The position numbers and the translations under genes were made by a program. The notes beneath the pieces are model-generated. The model did no database searches and was not told the DNA's origin. It saw only the letters and a program-made list of their open reading frames with translations. 64,000 nucleotides of DNA from Planococcus shenhongbingii (lineage in GTDB: Bacteria > Bacillota > Bacilli > Bacillales_A > Planococcaceae), in assembly GCF_030413635.1 (NCBI RefSeq), contig NZ_CP129235.1, positions 2,604,001 through 2,668,000 on the forward strand, read 5' to 3'. Positions 7,489-17,084 of this stretch are shown in pieces (the first letter of the stretch is position 1; each line of letters opens with the position of its first letter).

Positions 7489-8150
7489 AGAATCGCCTCT
7501 TCTCCTACCTGTTTAATGCCCTGCAAGGCTGCTGCACGGTCTTTTTGGCTATAGATGGCAGATCCAGCAACAAAAACATTAGCTCCTGCTTTTGCGCAAG
7601 GAACGATCGTTTCTTCGTTGATGCCGCCATCGACTTGGATTTCGATATCCAAGCCTTTTTCATCAATGATTCGGGACAACTGCTCAATTTTCGGAACAAC
7701 CGAGTGGATGAATTTTTGCCCGCCGAATCCCGGATTGACAGTCATGAATAGCACTAAATCGATATCTTCAAGTATATGCTGGATCGATTCAACCGGTGTA
7801 TGCGGGTTTAATACCACTCCCGGCTTAACGCCGAATGAACGTATCAATTGAATGGTTCTGTGCAGATGCGGAGCCGCTTCTACATGCACCGTTATATAAT
7901 CCGCTCCTGCATTTGCAAAATCTTCAATGTACTGATCTGGATTTGCAATCATCAAGTGAACGTCTAACGGAAGGTTGGTCAAAGGGCGCAATGCGTCAAC
8001 AACAATCGCTCCCATTGTAATATTCGGAACAAAATGGCCATCCATAACATCGATATGAATCCAATCTGCTCCTGCCAGTTCAACTTCCCGGACTTCTTCT
8101 CCTAATTTCGAAAAATCTGCTGCTAGTATAGAAGGTGCAATTTTAATCAT
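7485..8150 (-). CDS. rpe: Ribulose-phosphate 3-epimerase
   Basis: Interconverts ribulose 5-phosphate and xylulose 5-phosphate in the pentose phosphate pathway. A 221-residue TIM barrel beginning MIKIAPSILAADF, with metal and catalytic motifs HIDVMDGHFVPN (about 32-43), DVHLM, MTVNPGFGGQ and QVDGGIN. Its start overlaps the end of rsgA by 8 nt and its stop overlaps thiN, so rsgA-rpe-thiN form one coupled unit. Confidence 0.97.
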   Translation of the reverse strand: MIKIAPSILAADFSKLGEEVREVELAGADWIHIDVMDGHFVPNITMGAIVVDALRPLTNLPLDVHLMIANPDQYIEDFANAGADYITVHVEAAPHLHRTIQLIRSFGVKPGVVLNPHTPVESIQHILEDIDLVLFMTVNPGFGGQKFIHSVVPKIEQLSRIIDEKGLDIEIQVDGGINEETIVPCAKAGANVFVAGSAIYSQKDRAAALQGIKQVGEEAIL

Positions 8151-9039
8151 TAGTATACCTCGGCTTTCGACTCATAATTTCTTCCAAAAATTTCAAATAA
8201 TGCTTATAACGATATTCTGGAATCTCTTTAGATTCCACGGCTGCCTTGATGGCACATTTGGGTTCATTCAAATGAAGGCACTCCCGAAATTTACAGCCGT
8301 TTGATCGCTCTGCCATTTCCGGAAAATAACCGGACAATTCTTCTTTTTCAATTGTGTCAAAATCAAAAGAACTGAATCCAGGTGTATCCGCCAGTAATCC
8401 ATTGTTCACTTCAATCAGTTCGACATGGCGCGTGGTATGTTTGCCTCGGTTCAGCGCTTTGGAAATATCATCTGTTTTCAGCTTTAACGCCGGTAAAATT
8501 GTATTGAGCATCGTTGATTTTCCAACGCCCGACTGGCCAGCCAATACACTGATTTTTCCTTCCAGCACAGGCATTAACCGCTCTTGCAAAGTGGGATCCC
8601 CTTTATAAGTTGGAATTACTTCATAGCCGATCTTTTCGTAATCGGCTATGAAGCCTTCCAGTTTTTCTTTTTCGCTGTCTTTTAAAAGGTCCATTTTAGT
8701 CAGGCAAATAACAGGTTGTATATTGTGCTGTTCAATTGCTGTCAGGAACCGGTCCAGAAGGAGCGGATGAAAATCAGGCTGTTTTGCAGAAAAAACAAGG
8801 ATTGCCTGGTCGATGTTCGAAATTGGCGGACGCACTAATTCGTTTTTCCGCTCATGGACATGAGTAATTGTGCCTTCTAAATCATGATCGGCTTCATAAT
8901 CCACAAAATCTCCAACTAACGGCGAAATTTGCCGATTTCTAAAAACGCCTCGGCCTCTACACTGGATATATCGTTGTCCATTGTCGTCCAGAACGTAATA
9001 AAAACCGCTTAGCGCTTTTCTAATTTGACCTTTCGGCAT
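8143..9039 (-). CDS. rsgA: Ribosome small-subunit-dependent GTPase RsgA (YloQ/CpgA)
   Basis: Circularly permuted GTPase acting late in 30S maturation. The order of motifs shows the permutation: TKMD (G4) comes first, then GQSGVGKST (G1), then DTPG (G3). An N-terminal OB fold (MPKGQIRKALSGFYYV) and a C-terminal zinc knuckle (CKFRECLHLNEPKC) complete the family layout. I place the start at ATG 9039, 11 nt after AAAGGAG, giving 298 residues as in B. subtilis. A GTG four codons upstream is possible but would overlap the ribosome-binding site. In Bacillus this protein is also a target of the PrkC kinase encoded next door. Confidence 0.96.
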   Translation of the reverse strand: MPKGQIRKALSGFYYVLDDNGQRYIQCRGRGVFRNRQISPLVGDFVDYEADHDLEGTITHVHERKNELVRPPISNIDQAILVFSAKQPDFHPLLLDRFLTAIEQHNIQPVICLTKMDLLKDSEKEKLEGFIADYEKIGYEVIPTYKGDPTLQERLMPVLEGKISVLAGQSGVGKSTMLNTILPALKLKTDDISKALNRGKHTTRHVELIEVNNGLLADTPGFSSFDFDTIEKEELSGYFPEMAERSNGCKFRECLHLNEPKCAIKAAVESKEIPEYRYKHYLKFLEEIMSRKPRYTND

Positions 9040-9114
9040 GCTTGCTTTCACTCCTTTTTATTATGTTTATCCCACTTTAAGGGGCAATAGCCCCCTGCTC
9101 AGTGAAGTTTTTCC

Positions 9115-11091
9115 TTATTCCACACTGTCATAGTCTATGGTTTCTTCCAGAATAATAGTCGAGTCACGGACAATTCGGTAAGTGGCACTCTCGCCTTCTG
9201 CTATCTGCAATTCCAGTTTACGCGTTTCGTTTTCAGTGATGGTGAATTCTTCTACCGGTTCCACCATTGTATTATTTTGGTCCTGGATATAAATCTGCAC
9301 CGTCTGTTCGACTGGCTCTTCTCCTTCTGCAGCCGGTTCGGCCGGCTCATATGGAATCTCGACCGTATGAATATAAGTTTTCAGCGGAAGCGGCGCTTTG
9401 CCTGAAGACATAACGACTTCTATTGTACTGCCTGCTTCCAACTGTTCTTCTGCAGCCGGGCTTTGAGACAAAACGGTTCCTTCCGGTGCATTTTCAGAAG
9501 GCTCTTCTCCAATAATCCGGATATTAAAGCCCGAAGAACGAGCATATTCATTCAAATCTTCTTCGGTATATCCCGTAATATTTTCGACGGTCCGTATATC
9601 TTTCCCTTTGCTGACCGTGAATTCAACATCTGTTTCTGAAATGATGATTTCCTCGCCGGCTCTCGGGTCCTGTTCAAGAATCGTCCCGACAGGTTCATCT
9701 GAAAATTCCGGCGTTTGCTCAATCGATTTATAATTTTCCTCTTCGAGCGATTCCAATGTTTGTTCAATATCACGGCCAACATAATCCTCAAATTCTTTTG
9801 ATTCTTTGCCGGTGCTGATAAACAACTGAATTTCCGACTCGCGGTCTCGCATTTTATTAGCCTCGGGAATTGTTCTGATTATTTGTCCTTCTTCGATTTC
9901 CTCGGAAGACTGCTGCTGTTCTTCCCCGATGACAAATCCTACTGCCTCTAATTCTTCTATTGCTTCGTCTCGCTCCATTCCGGAAACGTCCGGTACAACT
10001 ACTTGCCTCGGCCCGAACATTTCAGGAAATGCCAATGCAATGATCAGCCCAACCAGAACCAATAATCCAATAAACATGGCAACTAAAGGTCCTTTTTTCC
10101 TTTTTTTCTTAACTGGCTCGGAAGGCTTGTCTTTTTTTTCGATTGAGCCGGCTGGAGCCAGTTCTTTTGTTTTTTCCATGCTCTCGTAAACAACCCGGTC
10201 TTTAATGATGGGCATAGCTCTTGTTTCATCCTGGTCAACCGGAACCGTAAATTTAGGTTCATTCAAGCGTTCCGGCAGTAAAACCGTAGCTAAATCCTCT
10301 TCCATTTCATTTGCTGATTGATAACGGTGCTGCGGATTTTTAGCAGTGGCTTTGAGCACGACGTTTTCCAGGCTTTGCGGCATTGTTGGAACAAGCTGAC
10401 GCAAAGAAGGCGTTTCTGTCTGCAAATGCTTTAAGGCAATCGATACTGCAGATTCACCGGAGAATGGCAATCTTCCAGTCAAAAGTTCAAACATCACAAT
10501 TCCAAGAGAATAAATGTCTGATTTTTTGTTGGCCGTGCCGCCGCGCGCTTGTTCTGGAGACAGGTAATGCACGGTCCCGAGTACCGAGTTCGTTTGTGTA
10601 TAGGAAGTGGCACTCAATGCCATCGCAATTCCAAAATCGGTGATTTTCACATTTCCTTCTGCATCCATCAAGATATTTTGTGGCTTAATATCGCGATGGA
10701 CAATCTGGTTTTGGTGAGCATGGGCGAGAGCTGATGTTAACTGCGTCATAATCTTGACCGCTTCTTCAGGGGCCACTGGTGAATGTTCGATTATGTATTC
10801 TTTTAAAGTTTTGCCTGGAACATATTCCATTACAAGATAATGAATGGATTCTTCTTCGCCTACATCAAAAATGTTCACGATATTTGGATGAGCGAGGCTG
10901 GTGGTCGATAAAGCTTCCCGCTGGAATCGCCGCCGCAGTTCTTCTTCATTAGAAAAATCGTATCTTAAGATTTTTATAGCGATATCCCGGTCCAAAATCA
11001 TGTCATGGGCCAGATAGACGTTTGACATACCGCCTCCGCCGATCAATTCCAATATCTTATAGCGGCCATTAATACTTCTGCCGATCAACAT
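9115..11091 (-). CDS. prkC: Serine/threonine protein kinase with PASTA domains (PrkC/Stk1 type)
   Basis: Membrane kinase that senses muropeptides. Residues 1-270 are a Hanks-type kinase: glycine loop IGGGGMSNV, ATP lysine K40, HRDIKPQN with catalytic D134, and DFG. A linker is followed by a basic stretch and one membrane segment (about 335-356). Three extracellular PASTA repeats (about 363-570) and a C-terminal tail end the protein. Length of 658 residues fits the B. subtilis and Staphylococcus homologues. It follows prpC by 2 nt, so kinase and antagonistic phosphatase are co-made. Targets suggested by family and context include RsgA (adjacent) and cell-wall proteins; this is inference. Confidence 0.97.
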   Translation of the reverse strand: MLIGRSINGRYKILELIGGGGMSNVYLAHDMILDRDIAIKILRYDFSNEEELRRRFQREALSTTSLAHPNIVNIFDVGEEESIHYLVMEYVPGKTLKEYIIEHSPVAPEEAVKIMTQLTSALAHAHQNQIVHRDIKPQNILMDAEGNVKITDFGIAMALSATSYTQTNSVLGTVHYLSPEQARGGTANKKSDIYSLGIVMFELLTGRLPFSGESAVSIALKHLQTETPSLRQLVPTMPQSLENVVLKATAKNPQHRYQSANEMEEDLATVLLPERLNEPKFTVPVDQDETRAMPIIKDRVVYESMEKTKELAPAGSIEKKDKPSEPVKKKRKKGPLVAMFIGLLVLVGLIIALAFPEMFGPRQVVVPDVSGMERDEAIEELEAVGFVIGEEQQQSSEEIEEGQIIRTIPEANKMRDRESEIQLFISTGKESKEFEDYVGRDIEQTLESLEEENYKSIEQTPEFSDEPVGTILEQDPRAGEEIIISETDVEFTVSKGKDIRTVENITGYTEEDLNEYARSSGFNIRIIGEEPSENAPEGTVLSQSPAAEEQLEAGSTIEVVMSSGKAPLPLKTYIHTVEIPYEPAEPAAEGEEPVEQTVQIYIQDQNNTMVEPVEEFTITENETRKLELQIAEGESATYRIVRDSTIILEETIDYDSVE

Positions 11092-11093
11092 GG

Positions 11094-11843
11094 CTACACC
11101 TCCTCAGCCTTAGAGGAAAGAAGAACAAATGAAATATTATCTTCTCCTCCCAGTTCATTGGCGAGTTTCACCATTTCTTCACCTTTTTGTGAAAGCGGAA
11201 CCGGAGATAGAACAATTGATGCGATATCACTTTTCGAAACTTTATTGCTCAAACCATCCGAACAGATAAGCAAGTAAGAAGACGATTCCAAAGAAAAATG
11301 GAGAATCTCTCCGTCAATTTCCGGATCAGTCCCAAGTGCTTTCACAATCCAATTTTTCTTAGGATGGGCCTCAGCTTCTTCTTCGCTTATTTCTCCGCTG
11401 TCAACCAGTACATTGACGTATGAATGATCACGCGTCAATTGTTCTACTGCTCCGTTTATCACATATGCCCGGCTGTCGCCAATATGGCACATGACGCAAT
11501 CCTGTTTGTCGATCAACGCCGCAATCAATGTTGTTCCCATTCCTTTGCAATCCGGATGGTTCAAGGCATATTCATAAACGAGCCGATTGACATGTTGAAC
11601 GTTGACTGAGAGCCATGTTTTTCGTTTGTCCACAGTTAAAAACGTATCTGCTGCTTCCTCAATAAAAAGTCTGCCCAGCGTCGACACCGTCAGTTCGCTC
11701 GCTACATCCCCCGCATTATGTCCACCCATGCCATCGGCAACGAGTGCCAACAGCAATCCTTCCGGGCGCCTGAGGACAGCGACACGATCTTCATTTATTT
11801 TGCGTTTTCTTCCTGTATCACTTTCCATGACGTATTGAAACAA
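11094..11843 (-). CDS. prpC: PP2C-type protein phosphatase (PrpC/Stp)
   Basis: Manganese-dependent PP2C phosphatase that reverses PrkC phosphorylation. Metal-binding motifs are visible: NEDR, VADGMGGHNAGD, HIGDSRAY, SDGLSN and GGEDNIS. The frame stays open up to 11960, but that extension lies inside the end of rsmB. A TTG at 11843, preceded by GGGGTGG six bases away, gives 249 residues and an N-terminus (MFQYVMESDTGRK) that aligns with B. subtilis PrpC. ATG 11828 is the alternative. In B. subtilis rlmN lies between rsmB and prpC; here the gap is 40 nt and rlmN is absent. Confidence 0.94.
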   Translation of the reverse strand: MFQYVMESDTGRKRKINEDRVAVLRRPEGLLLALVADGMGGHNAGDVASELTVSTLGRLFIEEAADTFLTVDKRKTWLSVNVQHVNRLVYEYALNHPDCKGMGTTLIAALIDKQDCVMCHIGDSRAYVINGAVEQLTRDHSYVNVLVDSGEISEEEAEAHPKKNWIVKALGTDPEIDGEILHFSLESSSYLLICSDGLSNKVSKSDIASIVLSPVPLSQKGEEMVKLANELGGEDNISFVLLSSKAEEV

Positions 11844-11883
11844 ATCCCGCCACCCCGTTTCTTGTCTGTAATTGCTATTATTT

Positions 11884-13227
11884 TTAAGCTGTCGCTTTTT
11901 TACGAAAAGCTGCGATAAAAAAACCGTCGCTGCCAAAATCTTGTGGGAACACTTGGACAAACCCAGTATTTTTCAAGCCAAGCGTTTCAGGCAAGGATAC
12001 TTGGATTTTCTCCATTTCCGGATGGTCTTTCAAGAACTGCTCGGCTGTCCCCCGGTTTTCGATCGAGTCGACTGTGCATGTGCTGTATACCATGATGCCG
12101 TCCGGCTTTAATAATTGAGCAGCCTGATTCAATAACTCCAACTGAATTTCCTGAAGGCGTGCGAAATCCTCTTCTTTTTTTGTGTATTTAATGTCGGGCT
12201 TGCGCTTGATGACGCCAAGTCCGCTGCACGGAGCATCCACTAATATGCGGTCGAATTTTCCGGTCCCGAATCGTTCAACGCTTTTTTTGCCGTCGCCGAC
12301 TTCAGTTTCAATGACCGTATGGCCAAGGCGTGCCGCATTTTCTTCAATCAGCTTGATTTTATGCTTATGGAGGTCCATCGCGAATAAATTCCCTTTGTTC
12401 TCCATTTTCTCGGCAATATGAGTGGTTTTGCCTCCTGGAGCTGCACACATATCCAGGACTTCCATATTCGGTCCAACTTGCAAAGCGTATGCCGGCAGCA
12501 TGGAACTTTCATCTTGAATGGTGATAAAGCCTTTTTCAAACGTTGTCGTTTTAGCCGGTTGGCCATTCGTGACAATCAGGCATTCCGGGACCAATTTGCT
12601 TTGGACTGCGTCCAGCCCTTCAGATTCCAACATGTCAATCACTTCTTCAGGTGTTGTCTGCACTGTATTGACGCGGACAGTCTGAGACGGGGTTTTATTG
12701 TTTTCCAAAGCCATTTCCCGTGTTTTCTCCAAGCCGAACTGCTCAGCCCAGCGCTTGATCATCCAAACAGGATGGCTTGTCTCAATTGCCACCTTTTCAT
12801 ACGGGTCACTGATCGTATTAAATGAGCGGACACCGCTTCGCTGAATCGAGCGAAGGACTCCGTTGACTACAGATGCCACTCCGCCATGACCGCGCCGCTT
12901 GGCGATTTCCACCGCTTCATGGACGGCTGCATGAGCCGGAATACGGTCTAAATAGACGATTTGGTATAACGACATACGCAGCAATATTTTTACCCAGGGC
13001 TCGATTTTCCCTTTAAGGTACGGTTCCAAATAATAGTCGAGCGTCATTTGGTGCTGCAATGTGCCGTAGGTGATTTCAGTCAGCAGGCCTTTGTTTTTAT
13101 CAGCAATTCCATAGCTTTGAATTGTCTGATGCAACAGCAGGTTGCTGTAAGCTTGTTTGTTTTCAACAGCCCAAAGAATCGAAAATGCGGCGTCCCGTAC
13201 ATTGCCTTGCAGTTTTTTATTTTTCAT
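11884..13227 (-). CDS. rsmB: 16S rRNA (cytosine-967-C5)-methyltransferase
   Basis: SAM-dependent methyltransferase of the Sun/RsmB family. The first ~140 residues form a NusB-like RNA-binding domain ([14 protein letters not shown]...). The C-terminal Rossmann domain has the SAM motif [17 protein letters not shown], then [18 protein letters not shown] and [11 protein letters not shown], containing the two cysteines used in m5C catalysis. Its ATG overlaps the fmt stop as ATGA. Length (447) is normal. Confidence 0.97.
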   Translation of the reverse strand: MKNKKLQGNVRDAAFSILWAVENKQAYSNLLLHQTIQSYGIADKNKGLLTEITYGTLQHQMTLDYYLEPYLKGKIEPWVKILLRMSLYQIVYLDRIPAHAAVHEAVEIAKRRGHGGVASVVNGVLRSIQRSGVRSFNTISDPYEKVAIETSHPVWMIKRWAEQFGLEKTREMALENNKTPSQTVRVNTVQTTPEEVIDMLESEGLDAVQSKLVPECLIVTNGQPAKTTTFEKGFITIQDESSMLPAYALQVGPNMEVLDMCAAPGGKTTHIAEKMENKGNLFAMDLHKHKIKLIEENAARLGHTVIETEVGDGKKSVERFGTGKFDRILVDAPCSGLGVIKRKPDIKYTKKEEDFARLQEIQLELLNQAAQLLKPDGIMVYSTCTVDSIENRGTAEQFLKDHPEMEKIQVSLPETLGLKNTGFVQVFPQDFGSDGFFIAAFRKKATA

Positions 13228-14156
13228 TCGAATGTATCTCCTGCCTGGATTTTAGGTCCTTTTAAATAATCTGTGGCAGACATCCGCTTTTTGCCAGCCG
13301 GCTGCAATTCCGTAATGGCCAAAACGCCATTACCGGTTTGGACAAGAAGGGCATCACTGGCCAGTTCCACCACTTCGCCGGGTTGGCCGCTTTTCGCTGA
13401 ATCACGGACTTCCGCCCACCAGATTTTCATATTCTGTTCATTGTGTGTAGTAAACGCCACGGGCCACGGATGCAGTCCGCGTACCTGGTTGTAAATCGCT
13501 TCCGCAGATTTAGCCCAGTCAATGCGTTCCTGTTCACGCGAGATATTGCGGGCAAATGTCACTTTTTCTTCATCTTGTGGAATCCGGTCATTAGTTCCAT
13601 CGATGATCGAAGGCAAGGTTTCTTTCAATAATTCCATGCCGGCCATGCTCAACTTATCAAACATGATGCCGGTATGGTCAGTTTTGCCGATTGGCACAGT
13701 GACTTGTGAAATGATGTCCCCTGCATCGAGCCGGTCAACCATATACATGATGGTGACGCCAGTCTCCGCTTGGCCGTCAATGATCGCTTGATGAATCGGA
13801 GCTCCTCCGCGATATGCGGGAAGCAAAGAAGCATGAACGTTGATCGCACCCAGTGTCGGTGCCTGGAGCACTTCACTTGGAAGAATCTGTCCAAATGCAG
13901 CCGTGATGATCAAATCTGGAGCTAGATCAAGGACATGCTGCAATTCTTCCGGATTTTTCAGTTTTTCAGGCTGGTAAACGGGAAGATTAAGGCGCAGTGC
14001 CTCTTCTTTCACCGGTGTCGGCGTCATCACTTTTTTGCGCCCTACAGGCCGGTCCGGCTGTGTAACGACTGAAATGATGTCGTAGCCTTCTTCAACCAGC
14101 ATGCGTAGGATGGGTGCCGAAAAAGCTGGCGTTCCCATAAAAACGATTTTGGTCAC
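13224..14156 (-). CDS. fmt: Methionyl-tRNA formyltransferase
   Basis: Formylates initiator Met-tRNA using 10-formyl-THF. The N-terminal domain shows [12 protein letters not shown], the catalytic-region sequence [16 protein letters not shown] (about 107-122) and [19 protein letters not shown]. The C-terminal OB-type domain follows from about residue 205. Length of 310 is typical. The GTG start overlaps the def stop as GTGA, so formylation and deformylation enzymes are translationally coupled. Confidence 0.98.
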   Translation of the reverse strand: MTKIVFMGTPAFSAPILRMLVEEGYDIISVVTQPDRPVGRKKVMTPTPVKEEALRLNLPVYQPEKLKNPEELQHVLDLAPDLIITAAFGQILPSEVLQAPTLGAINVHASLLPAYRGGAPIHQAIIDGQAETGVTIMYMVDRLDAGDIISQVTVPIGKTDHTGIMFDKLSMAGMELLKETLPSIIDGTNDRIPQDEEKVTFARNISREQERIDWAKSAEAIYNQVRGLHPWPVAFTTHNEQNMKIWWAEVRDSAKSGQPGEVVELASDALLVQTGNGVLAITELQPAGKKRMSATDYLKGPKIQAGDTFE

Positions 14157-14668
14157 ACCTGTTCCTCCTCTTCAGCTGCAGCCGCTTCAGCGATCATGGC
14201 ATCCAATTCTTCCTGGGTAACGTATTTCGAAATTTTGCTGGTGAACAGCACGCCATCCAAATGGTCCATTTCATGCAGAATCGCACGCGCTTCATAACCT
14301 TCAGCTTCTAGTTCATACCAGGAACCGTCCCGTTCTTGAGCTTTGATTTTGACGTGATCCGGGCGTTCTACTTCTCCGTAGATTCCCGGGAAACTCAAGC
14401 AGCCCTCAATGTCGGTATCCGTGCCTTCAAAAAGTGCCAATTCCGGATTTACCATCTCAATTGGGTCTTGCCCTTCGCCGAAGTCAACAATTGCCACGCG
14501 CACCGCTACTCCTACTTGAGGTGCAGCAATTCCAACACCGTCATTAGCAATCATTGTTTCATGCATATCATCTAATAAAGTAGCCAGGTTTTTATCGAAA
14601 GTGGTAACCGGCAAACATTTCTTTTCTAAAATGTCACTCGGGTGTTTCACAATATTCCGGATTGTCAT
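14153..14668 (-). CDS. def: Peptide deformylase
   Basis: Removes the formyl group from nascent proteins. The three class motifs are present: [10 protein letters not shown] (about 42-51), EGCLSFPG (about 91-98) and [11 protein letters not shown] (about 133-143), providing Cys and two His metal ligands and the catalytic Glu. The spacing and the 171-residue length fit the shorter, DefA/YloA-neighbourhood enzyme rather than the longer Bacillus DefB type. A short acidic, alanine-rich tail ([12 protein letters not shown]) ends the protein. It lies 19 nt downstream of priA. Confidence 0.96.
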   Translation of the reverse strand: MTIRNIVKHPSDILEKKCLPVTTFDKNLATLLDDMHETMIANDGVGIAAPQVGVAVRVAIVDFGEGQDPIEMVNPELALFEGTDTDIEGCLSFPGIYGEVERPDHVKIKAQERDGSWYELEAEGYEARAILHEMDHLDGVLFTSKISKYVTQEELDAMIAEAAAAEEEEQV

Positions 14669-14687
14669 TTCAAATTCCTCTTTTCTT

Positions 14688-17084
14688 TTACATGACTGAT
14701 GTCGGATTCATATCAATCGATAATGTAGCGCCTTTTTTCAACCACTCAGAGCGGTAGATTTTAATAAGCTGCTGCAGGACATCAGACAATTTCGGTTCTT
14801 TTTTGTATTTTATCAAACATTGGTAGCGATATCTATTGTTCACCCGGGCAATCAGCGATGCGGATGGGCCGATGATGATTGTGCTTTGGGATAGCTGGGA
14901 TTGCAAATATCGGACGGTCTGATCCGCGTATCCCGAAGCTGTCATCAAATCTTCATGGGTAAATTGAATATTTACCACATAATAATAAGGCGGGTAGCCG
15001 CTGGCTCTGCGCATCGCCATTTCCTGTTCGTAAAACGGTTCATATAATTGGTCTTTTGCAAGAGTAATCGCATAATGCTCCGGCGTATAGGACTGGACAT
15101 ATACTTCGCCCGGCAATATATCGCGCCCTGCCCGTCCGCTCACTTGAGTCAGCAATTGGTAGGTTTTTTCCGCCGCCCGGAAATCCGGCAAATGCAGCGT
15201 GGTATCTGCCGACAGGACGCCGACCAGTGTGATATTCGGGAAATCCAGTCCTTTTGCAATCATTTGAGTGCCAAGCAGGATATCCGCTTTGCCTTGGCCA
15301 AATGCCGACAGAATTTTTTCATGGGCTCCTTTGTTTCGGGTACTATCAACATCCATACGCAGTACGCGGGCTTCAGGAACCAATTTAGCCAGTTCTTCTT
15401 CTACTTTTTGAGTACCGGTCCCAAAAAAGCGGATGTGTTCACTTTCACATTCCGGACAGATGTGCGGCACCGGTTCATCGTAGCCGCAATAATGGCATTT
15501 CATCAGTTCACTTGACCGGTGATAGGTCAAGGAAATGTCGCAGTTCGGGCATTGCATGACCGTGCCGCAGTCTCTGCACAATACAAATGAGGAATATCCC
15601 CGTTTGTTGAGGAACAGCACCACTTGTTCTTTTTTCTCTAAGCGGTCACGTATCGCTTCAGCAAGCGGCACAGAAAACATTGATCGGTTTCCATTGCGCA
15701 GTTCTTCCCGCATGTCAACAATCTGCACATCCGGCAGTGGCTGGTTTTTCGCCCGTTTTTCCAGCACCAATAGCTCATAAACGCCTTTTTGTGCCCGTGC
15801 ATATGATTCGAGCGATGGCGTCGCACTTCCCAATATGACCGGGCAATTATGCTGTTCACTGCGCCAAATAGCGACATCTCGGGCATGGTAGCGCGGCGAA
15901 TCGTCCTGTTTATAACTGGATTCATGTTCTTCATCCAAAATAATCAACCCAAGGTTCTCAAATGGCGCAAAAATAGCCGATCGGGCTCCGACCACGACTT
16001 TCACTTCAGCACGCTGAATTTTTCGCCATTCATCATACTTCTCACCTGCTGACAAGCCGCTATGCAGCACCGCCACAAGATCCCCGAATCGTTCTTTAAA
16101 GCGAATCGTCATTTGCGGTGTCAACGAAATTTCCGGAACGAGCATGATGGCCTCTTTTCCTTCTTTAAGTACCTGGTCTATTGTCTGAAGGTATATTTCG
16201 GTTTTTCCGCTTCCGGTAATGCCGTGGAGCAGGAACGTTTTCGGTGTATTCAGCGATCGTTCAACGGCATCAAAAGCCACCTGCTGGGCTTCTGTTAACA
16301 GCAGTGAATGTGTTTTCTCTATTTCCGTAAGCAATTGCGGATCCCGGTAAGATTCTTCATTTTTGATGAAAGCGGCTCCTTTTTCCACCAGACCATATAT
16401 CGTCGGCAGCGAGACACCGGCTTCTTTTTGCATATGGGAAGATTCAATCGCTTGGCCCACACGGTTTTTCATGTATTCCATCAGCTTTACTTGCTGCTTG
16501 GCATTGGCACGGATTTCGATGGAATCCAATTTTTCAAGGGAATCCGCGATATGGATCATACGGACTTTTTTGACGGCAGTCTGCTGCGAAATGTCTGTAT
16601 CGGCAACAATCGTGCCCCTGTTCAATTCCTTCTTCAGTAAGCCATAAACTTCGACAGCATCCTGTGAACGCACAAATGGCCGTTTTTCAAAATAAATACG
16701 AAGCGGTTCTGCGATTTCTTCCAACGGAGCATTCAGTACAAAACGTTTTTCGTATTTCGCTCGGAGCGCTGAAGGAATCATGACCTGCAGTGCATCTATC
16801 TCAAAGCAGACGGTTTTTTCTTTCATCCATCTGGCCATTTCCAAAAGTTCTTTATTCAAGACCGGTACAACATCCATCAATTCATGAATCGGTTTCAGCC
16901 GTGCCGGATCAAATTCTGTCGTTTCTTTAATCGCTGTTATAAAGCCAAGCACTTTGCGGTTGCCAAACGGAACTTTCACACGCATGCCAGGCTCAATGAG
17001 CACTTGAAGATGAGCCGGAATGGCGTAGTCAAAAGGGCGGTCAATAGGGTGCGCTGCAACGTCGACGATGACTTCAGCGATCAT
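14688..17084 (-). CDS. priA: Primosomal replication restart helicase PriA
   Basis: Superfamily-2 3'-5' helicase that reloads the replisome at collapsed forks. The 798-residue protein has the N-terminal DNA-binding domain (VDVAAHPIDRPFDYAIP), Walker A GITGSGKTEIYLQ, the DEEH box, and between the helicase lobes the paired zinc-binding clusters CRDCGTVMQCPNC and CHYCGYDEPVPHICPEC, followed by the GTGTQKVEEEL and GRAGR motifs. The start overlaps the coaBC stop by 11 nt. No sign of truncation. Confidence 0.98.
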   Translation of the reverse strand: MIAEVIVDVAAHPIDRPFDYAIPAHLQVLIEPGMRVKVPFGNRKVLGFITAIKETTEFDPARLKPIHELMDVVPVLNKELLEMARWMKEKTVCFEIDALQVMIPSALRAKYEKRFVLNAPLEEIAEPLRIYFEKRPFVRSQDAVEVYGLLKKELNRGTIVADTDISQQTAVKKVRMIHIADSLEKLDSIEIRANAKQQVKLMEYMKNRVGQAIESSHMQKEAGVSLPTIYGLVEKGAAFIKNEESYRDPQLLTEIEKTHSLLLTEAQQVAFDAVERSLNTPKTFLLHGITGSGKTEIYLQTIDQVLKEGKEAIMLVPEISLTPQMTIRFKERFGDLVAVLHSGLSAGEKYDEWRKIQRAEVKVVVGARSAIFAPFENLGLIILDEEHESSYKQDDSPRYHARDVAIWRSEQHNCPVILGSATPSLESYARAQKGVYELLVLEKRAKNQPLPDVQIVDMREELRNGNRSMFSVPLAEAIRDRLEKKEQVVLFLNKRGYSSFVLCRDCGTVMQCPNCDISLTYHRSSELMKCHYCGYDEPVPHICPECESEHIRFFGTGTQKVEEELAKLVPEARVLRMDVDSTRNKGAHEKILSAFGQGKADILLGTQMIAKGLDFPNITLVGVLSADTTLHLPDFRAAEKTYQLLTQVSGRAGRDILPGEVYVQSYTPEHYAITLAKDQLYEPFYEQEMAMRRASGYPPYYYVVNIQFTHEDLMTASGYADQTVRYLQSQLSQSTIIIGPSASLIARVNNRYRYQCLIKYKKEPKLSDVLQQLIKIYRSEWLKKGATLSIDMNPTSVM

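Noticed and set aside
9081..9095. GGGGCAATAGCCCC palindrome between rsgA and prkC as a terminator
   Set aside because: Five-base stem without a T-run; the genes are likely co-transcribed.
11844..11960. N-terminal extension of the PP2C phosphatase
   Set aside because: The extra residues are encoded within the conserved end of rsmB, and a TTG with a good ribosome-binding site matches the family start.
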